Source: Massilia sp. BSC265 (GTDB lineage: Bacteria; Pseudomonadota; Gammaproteobacteria; Burkholderiales; Burkholderiaceae_D). Taken from it: DNA of 64,000 nucleotides. Numbering within the stretch: position 1 is the stretch's first letter; every line of letters begins with the position of its first letter. The DNA lies in contig NZ_JPXI01000042.1 of the NCBI RefSeq assembly GCF_000740675.1, forward strand, positions 1-64,000. Reading direction: 5' to 3'. The notes under the pieces are model-generated. The model was not told the origin of the DNA. It did not search any database and saw only the letters and a list, made by a program, of their open reading frames with translations. The position numbers were made by a program, and so were the translations under genes. Shown piece by piece: positions 1 to 8,553 of the stretch.

Positions 1-9
1 CACCGCATG

Positions 10-33
10 TGAACTGACCCCATAAAGTTGGAC
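10..33. repeat. Terminal inverted repeat of the IS3 element (orfB-proximal end)
   Basis: These 24 bases, beginning TGAACTG and ending AGTTGGAC, match the reverse complement of 1437-1460 with three mismatches. This is the end beyond the transposase stop codon. Confidence 0.9.
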
Positions 34-43
34 GGTTAGTTTG

Positions 44-880
44 CTAAGCGGCCAAGGCCTGAGTCCTGTACTGAACGGGACTCAGGCCTTTTAGTTTGAG
101 CTTGATGCGGTCGTGATTGTAATAGCGGATGTAGTCAGTCAAGCCATCGCGCAACTCATCGACGGTGGAAAACTTGTTCAGGTAGAAGAACTCGGACTTG
201 AGGACTGCGAAGAAACTCTCCATGGCCGCGTTGTCGAGGCAGTTGCCCTTGCGTGACATGCTCTGCACGAGCTGGCGTTCACGCAGCTGGCGTTGGTAGG
301 CCGGCATCCGGTATTGCCAACCCTGGTCGGAGTGCAATAGTGGCCTATCACTTGGTCCGAGCTTGGCCAGTGCTTTCTTGAGCATCGAGTCCACTAGTTC
401 GAAGGCAGGGCGTTTGCTGGTCTCGAAAGCGACGATTTCGCCGTTGTATAAATCCAGCACTGGCGAGAGGTACAACCTTTCTCCGGCCACGTGAAATTCG
501 GTCACATCGGTTACCCATTTCTGATAAGGGGCTGCTGCCTTGAATCGGCGCCGCAGCTCATTGGGCGCAGCCTGGCCTACCTCGCCTTTGAACGAACGAT
601 ACTTCTTCGGTCGCACCAGCGATTTCAAGCCCAGCGTGCCCATCAGCCGCTGGACCGTCTTGTGATTGACCTGCTGTCCAAACTGGCGTAATCCGGCCGT
701 GATGCGCCGGTAGCCATAGCGTCCCTTGTGGCAATTGAAGAGCGTACGAATCTGCTCCTTGAGCTGCTCGTACTTGTCGGCGCCCTGAAGAGATTTGTGC
801 TGGTAATAGAAAGTGCTGCGCGCCAGGTTGGCCAGCTTGAGCAGGCAAGCCAATGGAAACAGCTGCCTTAGTTCATGCAC
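44..880 (-). CDS. IS3-family transposase OrfB (DDE integrase-like)
   Basis: 278 aa, the catalytic half of an IS150-type transposase. An HTH_21-like region (about residues 40-95) precedes an rve/DDE core that contains WVTDVTEF (first Asp), LHSDQGWQY (second Asp) and a final Glu in the segment NAAMESFF. It starts at a GTG (880-878) overlapping the orfA TAG by one base. It is probably also made as an OrfAB fusion through the slippery run at 937-943. All DDE residues are visible, so it is expected to be catalytically competent. The family call is secure; assignment to the IS150 subgroup is inferred from size and organisation. Confidence 0.93.
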   Translation of the reverse strand: MHELRQLFPLACLLKLANLARSTFYYQHKSLQGADKYEQLKEQIRTLFNCHKGRYGYRRITAGLRQFGQQVNHKTVQRLMGTLGLKSLVRPKKYRSFKGEVGQAAPNELRRRFKAAAPYQKWVTDVTEFHVAGERLYLSPVLDLYNGEIVAFETSKRPAFELVDSMLKKALAKLGPSDRPLLHSDQGWQYRMPAYQRQLRERQLVQSMSRKGNCLDNAAMESFFAVLKSEFFYLNKFSTVDELRDGLTDYIRYYNHDRIKLKLKGLSPVQYRTQALAA

Positions 881-1416
881 TACTTGCGCCTTTTCTGCGG
901 CACTTGCTTCTGCCGGGCTTGAACTAAGGCTTGCAATTTTTTTGTGTAAGCAAGCTCCATGCGCAACTGCTTCACCTCAGCTAGCAACTGCTCGCGACTG
1001 AGTTTGTCATCGTCCTGCGCACTATCTGGTGCTGGGGCTGGTTCTGGCGTTGTCACTGCTTTGGGTCGTCCACGTGGGCGTGGGATCAATGCCTCAAGGC
1101 CTCCATCCCGGTATGCGCGCTCCCAGATGCCAACCATTGCGTGGTGACGAATGTCGAACCTGGCGGCAGTCTGAATCATTGAAGCTTGATTTTCCCACAT
1201 GTGCCGCAGTACCGACAATTTGAACTCGGCACTGTATGTGCTGGACTTCTTGCTGAGCCCCGCGCTCCCATGCAGCCGATAGGCCATGACCCATCTTTGC
1301 AGCATGGCATGACTCGAAAGCCCGTGCCGCTTCGCCATCGCATGGTAGCCAGCTGATCCGTCCGACAGATACTCTTGAACAACCGCGAGCTTGAACTGCT
1401 CGTCGTACTTCGCCAT
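880..1416 (-). CDS. IS3-family transposase OrfA (helix-turn-helix)
   Basis: 178 aa. The N-terminus carries two helix-turn-helix units (about residues 1-50 and 60-115) with the motif pattern of IS150-type OrfA proteins (YDEQFKLAVVQEYL, later SAEFKLSVLRHMW). They bind the terminal repeats. A C-terminal leucine/lysine-rich segment (about 140-172) is the likely coiled-coil dimerisation region. The gene begins 20 bp inside the right inverted repeat and ends in TAG overlapping the orfB GTG. It lies in the orientation of the T2SS operon, so read-through from that operon could reach it. Confidence 0.92.
   Translation of the reverse strand: MAKYDEQFKLAVVQEYLSDGSAGYHAMAKRHGLSSHAMLQRWVMAYRLHGSAGLSKKSSTYSAEFKLSVLRHMWENQASMIQTAARFDIRHHAMVGIWERAYRDGGLEALIPRPRGRPKAVTTPEPAPAPDSAQDDDKLSREQLLAEVKQLRMELAYTKKLQALVQARQKQVPQKRRK
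937..943 (-). other. Programmed -1 frameshift heptamer A_AAA_AAA in orfA
   Basis: On the minus strand the orfA codons ACA-AAA-AAA-TTG create a canonical A AAA AAA slippery site. I followed the -1 frame from here: it stays open to the orfB start at 880 and continues as orfB, so slippage would give an OrfAB fusion transposase, as in other IS3-family elements. No stimulatory hairpin was worked out. Confidence 0.75.
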
Positions 1417-1436
1417 AGAAAAACCCCCAAAGTTGT

Positions 1437-1460
1437 GTCCAACTTTTGGGGGGCAGTTCA
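1437..1460. repeat. Terminal inverted repeat of the IS3 element (orfA-proximal end)
   Basis: The reverse complement begins TGAACTGCCCCC and matches 10-33 at 21 of 24 positions. It lies just upstream of orfA, whose ATG is at 1416. Confidence 0.9.
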
Positions 1461-1480
1461 GTTGTTGCGGCGTGCTTGTT

Positions 1481-2185
1481 TTACTGCGTCGGGTTCGGTT
1501 CCCCCACCGGGCTGTTCACTGCCCTGGTCGGCGGCGGCATCTGCACCTGGTTCGGCGGCGGCGGAGCCTGTTCCTGCTGGCCCTGCTGCCCTTGCTGCGG
1601 CTGGGCCATGGTCGGATCGGGCGGCGGCGGCGGCGCATCCTGGCCCGCGCTCGGGCTATCCGCCGGCACCGGCCCCATGTTCGCCGGCGCGACCACGGCG
1701 CCCGGCGCGGTCTGCGGCTCGATACCCGGTGCCGGTGCGGCGGCTACCGGCTGCGGTACTGGCGGCGCCATGCCCGGCTGGATGGAGGGGCCCGTATCGG
1801 GTGCCAGGTCGACGCGTTTCATCACGCCGCCTTCGGACAGCATCACGTATTTCGGATGCACCTCGGCCACCGTCACGCCCGGCACGATTTCGCGCCCGAT
1901 CCGTACCGCCTTCGGCGGCGACCCCTCGGCCACCAGGATCACGGCGCTGTTGCTGCCGGCCGAGATGACGCCGGTGAGCTGGTAGTTGGAAATCGCCACC
2001 GCGGTCGGCTGGCCGCCGAACAGGTAGGCGGCCGCTTCCGGGCTCGGCTCGGCCTGCGCCACGGCGGGCGGCGGCGCCAGCGGACGCTGCTCGGGCTTGT
2101 ACAGCTGCAGGAACCAGTAGGCGCATGACGCCACCAGCAGGACCAGCGCGAGCAGGGTAAAGAGGAGAGGCAGACGCTTGTTCAT
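1481..2185 (-). CDS. gspC: Type II secretion inner-membrane protein GspC-like
   Basis: 234 aa. One N-terminal membrane helix (about residues 5-27) is followed by a GspC homology-region domain (about 50-125, with the segment LTGVISAGSNSAVILV). The C-terminal half is rich in Pro, Gln and Gly and has no PDZ domain. GspC links the inner-membrane platform to the secretin GspD. It is the last gene of the T2SS operon, 32 bp after gspF, and its stop codon is 20 bp from an IS element. A short GspC without PDZ fits the family known from other betaproteobacteria. The name rests on the HR-like domain and operon position, so it is less certain than its neighbours. Confidence 0.78.
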   Translation of the reverse strand: MNKRLPLLFTLLALVLLVASCAYWFLQLYKPEQRPLAPPPAVAQAEPSPEAAAYLFGGQPTAVAISNYQLTGVISAGSNSAVILVAEGSPPKAVRIGREIVPGVTVAEVHPKYVMLSEGGVMKRVDLAPDTGPSIQPGMAPPVPQPVAAAPAPGIEPQTAPGAVVAPANMGPVPADSPSAGQDAPPPPPDPTMAQPQQGQQGQQEQAPPPPNQVQMPPPTRAVNSPVGEPNPTQ

Positions 2186-2217
2186 GGTTTCCTTCTTGTT
2201 CTTATCGTTTTTTCAGC

Positions 2218-3438
2218 TCACCTGACCAGCTGGTTGATCTCGATGATCGGCATCAGGACCGCCAGCACGATCAGCAGCACCACCAACCCCATGGCCAGGA
2301 TCAGCACCGGCTCGAGCAGGCCGGCGATGGTCAGCGTACGGCGTTCGAGGTCGGCCTGCTGCGAGTTGGCGGCGCGCTCGAGCATGCTGGGCAGTTCGCC
2401 GGTAATCTCGCCGGCGCGGATCATGTGCACCAGCATGGGCGGGAAGTGCTTCTGCGCCGACAGGGCGCGCGCCAGGCTCACGCCTTCGCGCACGCTCGCG
2501 GTGGCCTGTTCGACCAGTTCGCGCATCGCCACATTCGACAGGGTATCGCGGCTGGTCTCGAGCGCGCGCAGGATCGGCACGCCGGAACCGGTGGTGATCG
2601 CCAGCGTGCTGGCGAAGCGCGCCGTGTTCAGGCTGCGCTCGAACTTGCCGTACACCGGGGCACTCAGCAGCCAGGTATGCCAGCGCCGCTTGAGGTCGGG
2701 ATTGCGCAGGGCGCGCCGCCACAGCCAGAAGGCGCCGACCAGCAGGATGCCGACATAGATGCCGTAGGCCCGCACGAAGTCGGAAATCGCCAGCATCATC
2801 ACGGTGAGGAAAGGCAGCTTCTGCTTGGTGTTGGCGAACACCGAGACAATCTGCGGCACCACGTAGGTGAGCAGGAAGATGACGATGGCGAAGGCCACCA
2901 CGGTGACGATCGCCGGATAGGTAAACGCCAGGCGCACCTTCTGCACCAGGGCGTTGCGGCGCTCGATGTAGTCGGCCAGGCGCGACAGCACGCGCGAGAG
3001 CTGGCCGATCTGCTCGCCGGAAGACACCAGGGCGCGGTAGATCTCGGCGAAGTCGCGCGGGTGGCGCGACAGCGCAGCGGAAAAGGCCACGCCGCCGATG
3101 ACTTCGGAGCGGATCGAGGCGATCAGGTCGCGCACATAGGGCCGCTCGGCCTGCTCGAGCAGGGCCGTGAACGCCTGTTCCAGCGGCAGCCCGGCTTCCA
3201 GCAGGCTCGCCAGCTGGCGCGTGAACAGCGCCAGCTCGACCTGCGACAGGCGCTCGCCGAAGCCGCGCGAGCGCGCCACGCCGGCTTCGTCCACCTGGGC
3301 GGCGATCTGCTCGACGTTCAGGGGCGTCAGGCCCTGGGTACGCAGGTCGGCGCGCGCCGAGCGCGGGCTGTCGGCATTGACCACGCCTTTTTTAGTCGCG
3401 CCGCCGGCGTCGACAGCCTCGTAGCGGAATGCTGGCAT
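2218..3438 (-). CDS. gspF: Type II secretion inner-membrane platform protein GspF
   Basis: 406 aa, the usual GspF length. It starts MPAFRYEAVDAGG, a typical GspF N-terminus. Two T2SSF domains are visible (about residues 70-195 and 270-400), with membrane helices near 170-195, 220-245 and 375-400. The repeated segment FTRQLASLLEAGLPL and its counterpart FASTLAITTGSGVPI mark the duplicated domain. GspF is the polytopic centre of the inner-membrane platform and works with the ATPase GspE. Its start codon lies one base downstream of the gspE stop, indicating translational coupling. Confidence 0.96.
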   Translation of the reverse strand: MPAFRYEAVDAGGATKKGVVNADSPRSARADLRTQGLTPLNVEQIAAQVDEAGVARSRGFGERLSQVELALFTRQLASLLEAGLPLEQAFTALLEQAERPYVRDLIASIRSEVIGGVAFSAALSRHPRDFAEIYRALVSSGEQIGQLSRVLSRLADYIERRNALVQKVRLAFTYPAIVTVVAFAIVIFLLTYVVPQIVSVFANTKQKLPFLTVMMLAISDFVRAYGIYVGILLVGAFWLWRRALRNPDLKRRWHTWLLSAPVYGKFERSLNTARFASTLAITTGSGVPILRALETSRDTLSNVAMRELVEQATASVREGVSLARALSAQKHFPPMLVHMIRAGEITGELPSMLERAANSQQADLERRTLTIAGLLEPVLILAMGLVVLLIVLAVLMPIIEINQLVR

Positions 3439-3439
3439 G

Positions 3440-4861
3440 TTAGTCCTTGGTCACGCGCACCAGCTCGGCGCGCGTGGTGGTGCCATCGGCCAGCCAGCGC
3501 TCGCCGTCCTCGCGCATCAACTTCATGCCCGACTTCTGGGCGGCGACGCGGATCTCGGCTTCCGAGGCCTGATTGTGGATCTGCGCGCGAATCTCTTCGG
3601 TGGTCTCGAGCAGCTCGTAGACGCCGACCCGGCCATGGTAGCCGGTGTGGCCGCAGCGCTCGCAGCCCACCGCATGCCAGCCGGTGCCGTCGCTGATCTT
3701 GCAGTGCGAGCACAGCTTGCGCACCAGGCGCTGCGCCATCACGCCCAGCAGCGACGAAGACAGCAGGAAGGGCTCGATGCCCATGTCCAGCAGGCGGGTC
3801 ACGGCCGAGGCCGCATCGTTGGTGTGCAGGGTCGCCAGCACCAGGTGGCCGGTGAGCGAGGCCTGCACCGCGATCTGCGCGGTTTCGAGGTCGCGGATCT
3901 CGCCGATCATGATCACGTCCGGGTCCTGGCGCAGGATGGCGCGCAGGGCCTTGGCGAAGCTCATGTCGATGCGGGCGTTGACCTGGGTCTGGCCGACGCC
4001 GTTGAGGTCGTACTCGATCGGGTCTTCCACCGTCATGATGTTGGTGGTGGACGCGTTCAGGCGCGACAGCGCGGCGTACAGGGTCGTCGTTTTACCCGAC
4101 CCGGTGGGACCGGTAACGAGCACGATGCCGTGCGGCTGGTTGATCAGGCGGTCGAACTGGGGCAGCATCTCCGGGCTCATGCCCAGGTGGCTCAGGTCGA
4201 GGCGGCCGGCTTCCTTGTCGAGCAGACGCAGCACGGCGCGCTCGCCGTGCCCGGTCGGCAGGGTCGAGACGCGCACGTCGACCGGCTTGCCGCCGATGCG
4301 CAGCGTGATGCGCCCGTCCTGCGGCAGGCGCTTCTCGGCGATGTCGAGCTGCGACATGATCTTGATACGCGAGATCAGCGAGGCGTGGATCGCCTTTTTC
4401 GGGCGCACGATGTCGCGCAGCGCGCCGTCGACGCGGAAACGCACGACAGACGTTTGCTCGAACGGCTCGATGTGGATATCGGAGGCGCCTTCGCGCAGCG
4501 ACTGCGTCAGCAGCGCGTTGATCATGCGGATGACGGGCGCGTCGTCCGAGGATTCCAGCAGGTCTTCGATGGCGGGCACGTCCTGCAGCAGCCTGGTGAG
4601 GTCGAGGTCGGCGTCGAACTCGTCGACCACCTGCGAGGCGTCGCCGCCGGCGCCGGCATAGGCCTTGGCGATGGCGTCGTCGAGCTCGCCGCGCTCGAGG
4701 CGGCGCAGGGTAATGCGGCCGAAGCGGCGCGACACTTCCGCGATCGCGCTCGGCGCCGTGGCGCCGGAGACCAGCACCTCGACGGCCTGGCCCGGTTCGT
4801 CCCCGCCGCGCGCCAGCACGCCGTGGTCACGGGCGAAGGCGAAAGGCAACAGATTGTTCAT
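3440..4861 (-). CDS. gspE: Type II secretion ATPase GspE
   Basis: 473 aa. This hexameric ATPase powers pseudopilus assembly in the T2SS. Walker A GPTGSGKTT is at residues 251-259, the Asp box around IMTVEDPIEY (275-284), Walker B near DPDVIMIGEIRD (313-324) and the His box TGHLVLATLHTN (337-348). A C-terminal zinc-binding module has C384, C387, C400 and C403. The N-terminal region that contacts GspL is present but short. It lies 7 bp after gspD and directly before gspF. Confidence 0.97.
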   Translation of the reverse strand: MNNLLPFAFARDHGVLARGGDEPGQAVEVLVSGATAPSAIAEVSRRFGRITLRRLERGELDDAIAKAYAGAGGDASQVVDEFDADLDLTRLLQDVPAIEDLLESSDDAPVIRMINALLTQSLREGASDIHIEPFEQTSVVRFRVDGALRDIVRPKKAIHASLISRIKIMSQLDIAEKRLPQDGRITLRIGGKPVDVRVSTLPTGHGERAVLRLLDKEAGRLDLSHLGMSPEMLPQFDRLINQPHGIVLVTGPTGSGKTTTLYAALSRLNASTTNIMTVEDPIEYDLNGVGQTQVNARIDMSFAKALRAILRQDPDVIMIGEIRDLETAQIAVQASLTGHLVLATLHTNDAASAVTRLLDMGIEPFLLSSSLLGVMAQRLVRKLCSHCKISDGTGWHAVGCERCGHTGYHGRVGVYELLETTEEIRAQIHNQASEAEIRVAAQKSGMKLMREDGERWLADGTTTRAELVRVTKD

Positions 4862-4868
4862 GATCAGC

Positions 4869-7241
4869 TTATTTCTGGTTCGATGGCGTCACCGGACGGA
4901 ACTGAGACTGCGGCACTGCCGGTTGGTTCTGTTGCCGCTGCTGGCCTTGGCGCATTTGTTCCTGCGTAGGCTGGCCGCTCGCCGCACCGGGGGCGCTGCC
5001 GGCTACTGGAGCCGCCTGCACCGGCGCAGTGGCCATGGTGCCGCCGACCGGCGGCTGGCCATTGGTCAGCGGCGGCAGTTGCGGCGCACCCAGGTTGCGC
5101 ATCAGGATCGTGTCTTCCTGGCCGGCCTGGCCCGAGGCGCCGACGGCGCGCATGTATTCGTACCGGTCCATGGCCAGCGAGTGCGACGCTTCCTTGCTGC
5201 GCACCACGACAGGTCGCAGGAACACCATCAGGTTGGTCTTGACCCGGGTGCGGTTGCGGTACTTGAACAGGTTGCCCAGCACCGGAATATCGCCCAGGCC
5301 GCGTACTTTCTCTTCACCATCGCCTTCGGTGTCCTCAATGAGGCCGCCGAGCACGATGATCTGGCCGTCGTCGGCCAGCACATTGCTTTCGATTGCGCGC
5401 ACGTTGGTGGTCAGGCCCGAGGCCGCGTTGCGGGTGGCCGGATCGACGCTCGAGTTTTCGTGGTAGATCGCCATCTTGATCGTGCCCCCCTCCGAGATCT
5501 GCGGGCGCACCTTGAGCAGCAGGCCGACGTCACGGCGGTCGACGGTCTGGAACGGATTGCCCCCTCCGGTCGCAGCCGTGGTCGTATATGAGCCGGTGAT
5601 GATCGGGACGTTCTGGCCGACCTTGATCGTCGCCAGCTCGTTGTCCAGGGTGATCATGTTCGGTGTAGACAAGATGTTGGCATTGCCATCGTTTTCAAGG
5701 GCACGCGCCACCGCGCCCAGGCCGAGTTCGCCGCCCACCTGGCGGAACAGGCCGAAGGTCAGGCCGCCCGGGATGCTCGGGACCGAAGTGCCCGACAGGC
5801 CCTGGCGTGCAGCCGCGGCCAGGTTGACGATGTTGCTGCCCTGGAGGCCGCCGGTGAAGGACTGGATGCCGCCGACGCGGTACTTGTTGTCGGCGTCGCC
5901 CGAGGCGCCGATCCATTGCACGCCGAATTCCGAGGCCTTGTTGGAGGTCACTTCGACCACCAGCGCCTCGATGTAGACCTGGGCGCGGCGCACGTCGAGC
6001 TGGTCGATGACGTTGCGCAGGTTGCGGTAGACGGCGTCCGGCGCGGTGATGATCAGGCTGTTGGTCGAGGCATCGGCCTGGATGAAGCCCGAGCCTTGGC
6101 CGCCGCCGGCCCCGCCGGCGGTGAGCTGGCTCTGCTGGGCAAAGGTATTGCCGGTGCCGCCCATGCCGACACTGCTCTGCTGGCCCTGCTGGCCGCCGAG
6201 GCCGCCCTGGCCGGTGCCGCCGGTAGTGGAGCCGGCCTGGATCGAACCACCCGAAGTGCCCTGCTGCTGTACCGGGATCGCCGAGGCATCCTGCGACACC
6301 ACGGCGCGCAGGGTCTGGGCGACGCGGCTGGCGTCGGCGTTCTTCAGGTAGACGACGTGAATATTGCCCTGCGTCGAGGTCTGCTGGTCGAGGCGCGCGA
6401 TCAGCGACTTGGCCAGGTTGGCGCGCGCCTGCGAAGGTGCACGCACCACCACCGAGTTGGTGCGCGGGTCGGCCAGCACCGTGACGCGGCCGGAGTCGCC
6501 GCCGGCGCTCGGTTCCATCAGGCGGGTAACCAGGGTGGCGATGTCGCTGGCGATGGCATTGCGGATCGGGATCACGTCGAGATCGGCCGCCACCGGCGTA
6601 TCGAGGGCGGCGATGATGCGGGCCAGGCGGCGCAGGTTGTCGGCGTAGTCGGTGATGACCAGGGTGTTGTTGCCCGGGTTCGCCATGATGGAATTGTTCG
6701 GCGAAATCAGCGGGCGCAGCACGGCGGTGAGGTTGGCCGCCGACTCGTACGACAGGTAGAACACCTGGGTGGCGATCTGGTCGCCGGTGGCCTTGCTGGC
6801 GCGCACGCCGCCTACCTGGGTCGGCGAGGACTGGGCCTTGGCTTCGGCTTCCGGCACCACCTTGGCATAGCCGTCGCCGCTGGTGACCACGGCATAGCCC
6901 TGCAGGCGCAGGGTCGAGGTCAGCAGGCCAAAGGCCTGGGTCTTGGTGAGCGACTTTTCCGACACCAGGGTGATCGTCCCTTTGACACGCGGATCGATGA
7001 TGAAGGTCATGCCGGTGTAGTGGCCGATCGCCTTGATCACCGATTCGATGTCGGCGTTGACGAAGCTGAGCGCTGCGGCGTTCGCACTCTCCTGGGCCTG
7101 GACCGATGCCGGGAGGAATGTTCCGGCCGTGGTCGCGGCGAAGCAGCACAGCATGGCGCCGGCCGCGACACGGCGCATACTCGGCACGATGGGCAGGCGG
7201 AAGTGTGGTCGAGCAAAGGTGGTGCGGATGTTGTTAGTCAT
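4869..7241 (-). CDS. gspD: Type II secretion outer-membrane secretin GspD
   Basis: 790 aa. A signal peptide (hydrophobic stretch about residues 24-49, ending SVQA) is followed by N0 and N1-N3 periplasmic modules (about 55-420) and a C-terminal secretin domain (about 450-690). The segment VPIITGSYTTTA and the C-terminal signature around LGGLIEDTEGDGEEKV-GLGDIPVLG are characteristic. The N3 module has a long Gly/Gln-rich insertion (about 315-385). The last 90 residues are Pro/Gln-rich and probably unstructured. It forms the multimeric outer-membrane channel. Its ATG overlaps the gspN stop as TAATG. Confidence 0.97.
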   Translation of the reverse strand: MTNNIRTTFARPHFRLPIVPSMRRVAAGAMLCCFAATTAGTFLPASVQAQESANAAALSFVNADIESVIKAIGHYTGMTFIIDPRVKGTITLVSEKSLTKTQAFGLLTSTLRLQGYAVVTSGDGYAKVVPEAEAKAQSSPTQVGGVRASKATGDQIATQVFYLSYESAANLTAVLRPLISPNNSIMANPGNNTLVITDYADNLRRLARIIAALDTPVAADLDVIPIRNAIASDIATLVTRLMEPSAGGDSGRVTVLADPRTNSVVVRAPSQARANLAKSLIARLDQQTSTQGNIHVVYLKNADASRVAQTLRAVVSQDASAIPVQQQGTSGGSIQAGSTTGGTGQGGLGGQQGQQSSVGMGGTGNTFAQQSQLTAGGAGGGQGSGFIQADASTNSLIITAPDAVYRNLRNVIDQLDVRRAQVYIEALVVEVTSNKASEFGVQWIGASGDADNKYRVGGIQSFTGGLQGSNIVNLAAAARQGLSGTSVPSIPGGLTFGLFRQVGGELGLGAVARALENDGNANILSTPNMITLDNELATIKVGQNVPIITGSYTTTAATGGGNPFQTVDRRDVGLLLKVRPQISEGGTIKMAIYHENSSVDPATRNAASGLTTNVRAIESNVLADDGQIIVLGGLIEDTEGDGEEKVRGLGDIPVLGNLFKYRNRTRVKTNLMVFLRPVVVRSKEASHSLAMDRYEYMRAVGASGQAGQEDTILMRNLGAPQLPPLTNGQPPVGGTMATAPVQAAPVAGSAPGAASGQPTQEQMRQGQQRQQNQPAVPQSQFRPVTPSNQK

Positions 7242-8014
7242 TATCTGAACTCGAGTGCGATTATGTTTTTGCCGTTCACCATGCGGCGCTGGCCCAGCAG
7301 GTTGAGCATATTGCCCAGCGATTGTTCGTATCCTTCGGCAGCCGAGGCCTGTCCCGAGAAACGGAGGCGGCCATTCTGCAGCATACCCGAGCCCGTCAGA
7401 ACGAGCGCACCGCGCACGGTACGCAGGTTCAGGTCGGCCTGGCTGCCGCGCCAGTCGAATGCCATTTCATAACTGCCCAGCGGCCGGATAGGCGACATGC
7501 GCGAGCCCATGTCGCTCATGCTTAATACTGTCCTGCCCTGCACCGCCACCGTATTGGGCAAGCGCAGCAGATCGAGCGTATTCCAGACCAGACGGATGGT
7601 GCCGCTTGGCGCCAGCGTATTGAGCGGCGCACCCAGCCCGGCCAGGCCCTCGGCCGGCAGCAGCAGTTCGCCGCTGCTCACCTGCCACTGCGACCAGCTG
7701 CCGTCGATGCGCACGGGGCGTGCCAGCGCTTTCGGGTTTTCAAGTTCCATGTGGACTTGGCCCACCAGCACCAGCGGCGACAGGCGCCATGCGAAGCGCC
7801 CCGGCAGCAGCGGCGTCACCGCCCCGCCCTCGCCCGGCGCCCCGCCCACAAAGGCTGAGCCGTTCCAGAGCGTACCCTGCGCATCCCCCAGAGTCAAACG
7901 GCCGCCGGTCTGCTGCTCCACGATCGGCCCCAGCCAGGAAGCGGGCAGGAAGGCCAGCACCGTGACGAGCACGGCCAGTACTACCGGCACCACCCACAAC
8001 AGCAGGCGCTTCAT
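7241..8014 (-). CDS. gspN: Type II secretion protein GspN
   Basis: 257 aa from the ATG at 8014, which overlaps the gspM stop as ATGA. That coupling, plus the N-terminus MKRLLLWVVP followed by a single membrane helix (about residues 4-25), decides the start over upstream in-frame codons. The remainder is a periplasmic beta-rich domain of the T2SSN family (segment RLTLGDAQGTLWNGSA). GspN is an accessory inner-membrane component found in some T2SS operons. The position between gspM and gspD is the expected one for this operon type. Confidence 0.88.
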   Translation of the reverse strand: MKRLLLWVVPVVLAVLVTVLAFLPASWLGPIVEQQTGGRLTLGDAQGTLWNGSAFVGGAPGEGGAVTPLLPGRFAWRLSPLVLVGQVHMELENPKALARPVRIDGSWSQWQVSSGELLLPAEGLAGLGAPLNTLAPSGTIRLVWNTLDLLRLPNTVAVQGRTVLSMSDMGSRMSPIRPLGSYEMAFDWRGSQADLNLRTVRGALVLTGSGMLQNGRLRFSGQASAAEGYEQSLGNMLNLLGQRRMVNGKNIIALEFR

Positions 8015-8553
8015 TGGGCCGGCGCGCTGGCCTGGCGCAGCGTGAGGGTGGCGTCGACCTGTCCCACCGCGGCGAGCGCGGTGAAGGTGGCGTCCTGCAC
8101 CTGCACGCGGTTCTCGCGGCGCTGGGCGTCGAGCCAGGACACCAGGTTGGCGAAGGACACGCCGTTGAACTGGACCTTGGCATATTCGCCGGTCATGGTG
8201 ACCGAGCCGGCCTTCAGGCCGCGCTGGGCCATGCTGGCATTCAGTGCCTCCGAACTCATGGGCGCTACCGGCGGCGCCGGGTTGGCGGCCAGGGTCTGGG
8301 CTTCGGCGGCCAGCGTCTGCAGCTGGGCGGCTTGCTGGCGCAGCGCGGGCAGCGAATGGCGCAGGCTGTCGCGCCCTTCGATGGCCGGCGCCAGCAGCAG
8401 CGCGTAGCCCAGCGCGACCGCGGCGACGATGCCGCCGACCGTCAGGAACTTGCGTTCCTGGTCGGTGCGGCCCAGCCACCAGGTAAGTGCGCGCTCACGG
8501 AGCGCACCGAATCTTGCGCCAAACTGCGCGCCGAGGTTTCCTGCTGCCTTCAT
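8011..8553 (-). CDS. gspM: Type II secretion protein GspM
   Basis: 180 aa from the ATG at 8553, overlapping the gspL stop (ATGA). A short cytoplasmic N-terminus (WWLGRTDQER, typical of GspM) is followed by one membrane helix (about residues 40-60), a predicted coiled segment (65-95) and a ferredoxin-like periplasmic domain (105-175). GspM pairs with GspL in the inner-membrane platform. The family varies in sequence, but helix position, size and location after gspL make the call firm. Confidence 0.9.
   Translation of the reverse strand: MKAAGNLGAQFGARFGALRERALTWWLGRTDQERKFLTVGGIVAAVALGYALLLAPAIEGRDSLRHSLPALRQQAAQLQTLAAEAQTLAANPAPPVAPMSSEALNASMAQRGLKAGSVTMTGEYAKVQFNGVSFANLVSWLDAQRRENRVQVQDATFTALAAVGQVDATLTLRQASAPAQ

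Larger units (their letters stand above)
10..1460 (-). mobile_element. IS3-family insertion sequence (IS150-like), complete
   Basis: A 1451-bp element with orfA and orfB in the overlapping arrangement typical of IS3-family elements. Its ends, 10-33 and 1437-1460, are 24-bp inverted repeats that match at all but three positions and carry the outer sequence TGAACTG. Both transposase frames are intact, so the copy may be active. The bases flanking the two ends (GCATG before, GTTGT after) do not form an obvious 3-4 bp target duplication; only nine bases of left flank are visible. It lies 20 bp past the stop codon of the last T2SS gene and is transcribed in the same direction. Confidence 0.93.

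Noticed and set aside
10..1460. Target-site duplication flanking the IS element
   Set aside because: GCATG on the left and GTTGT on the right do not match, and only nine bases of left flank are available.
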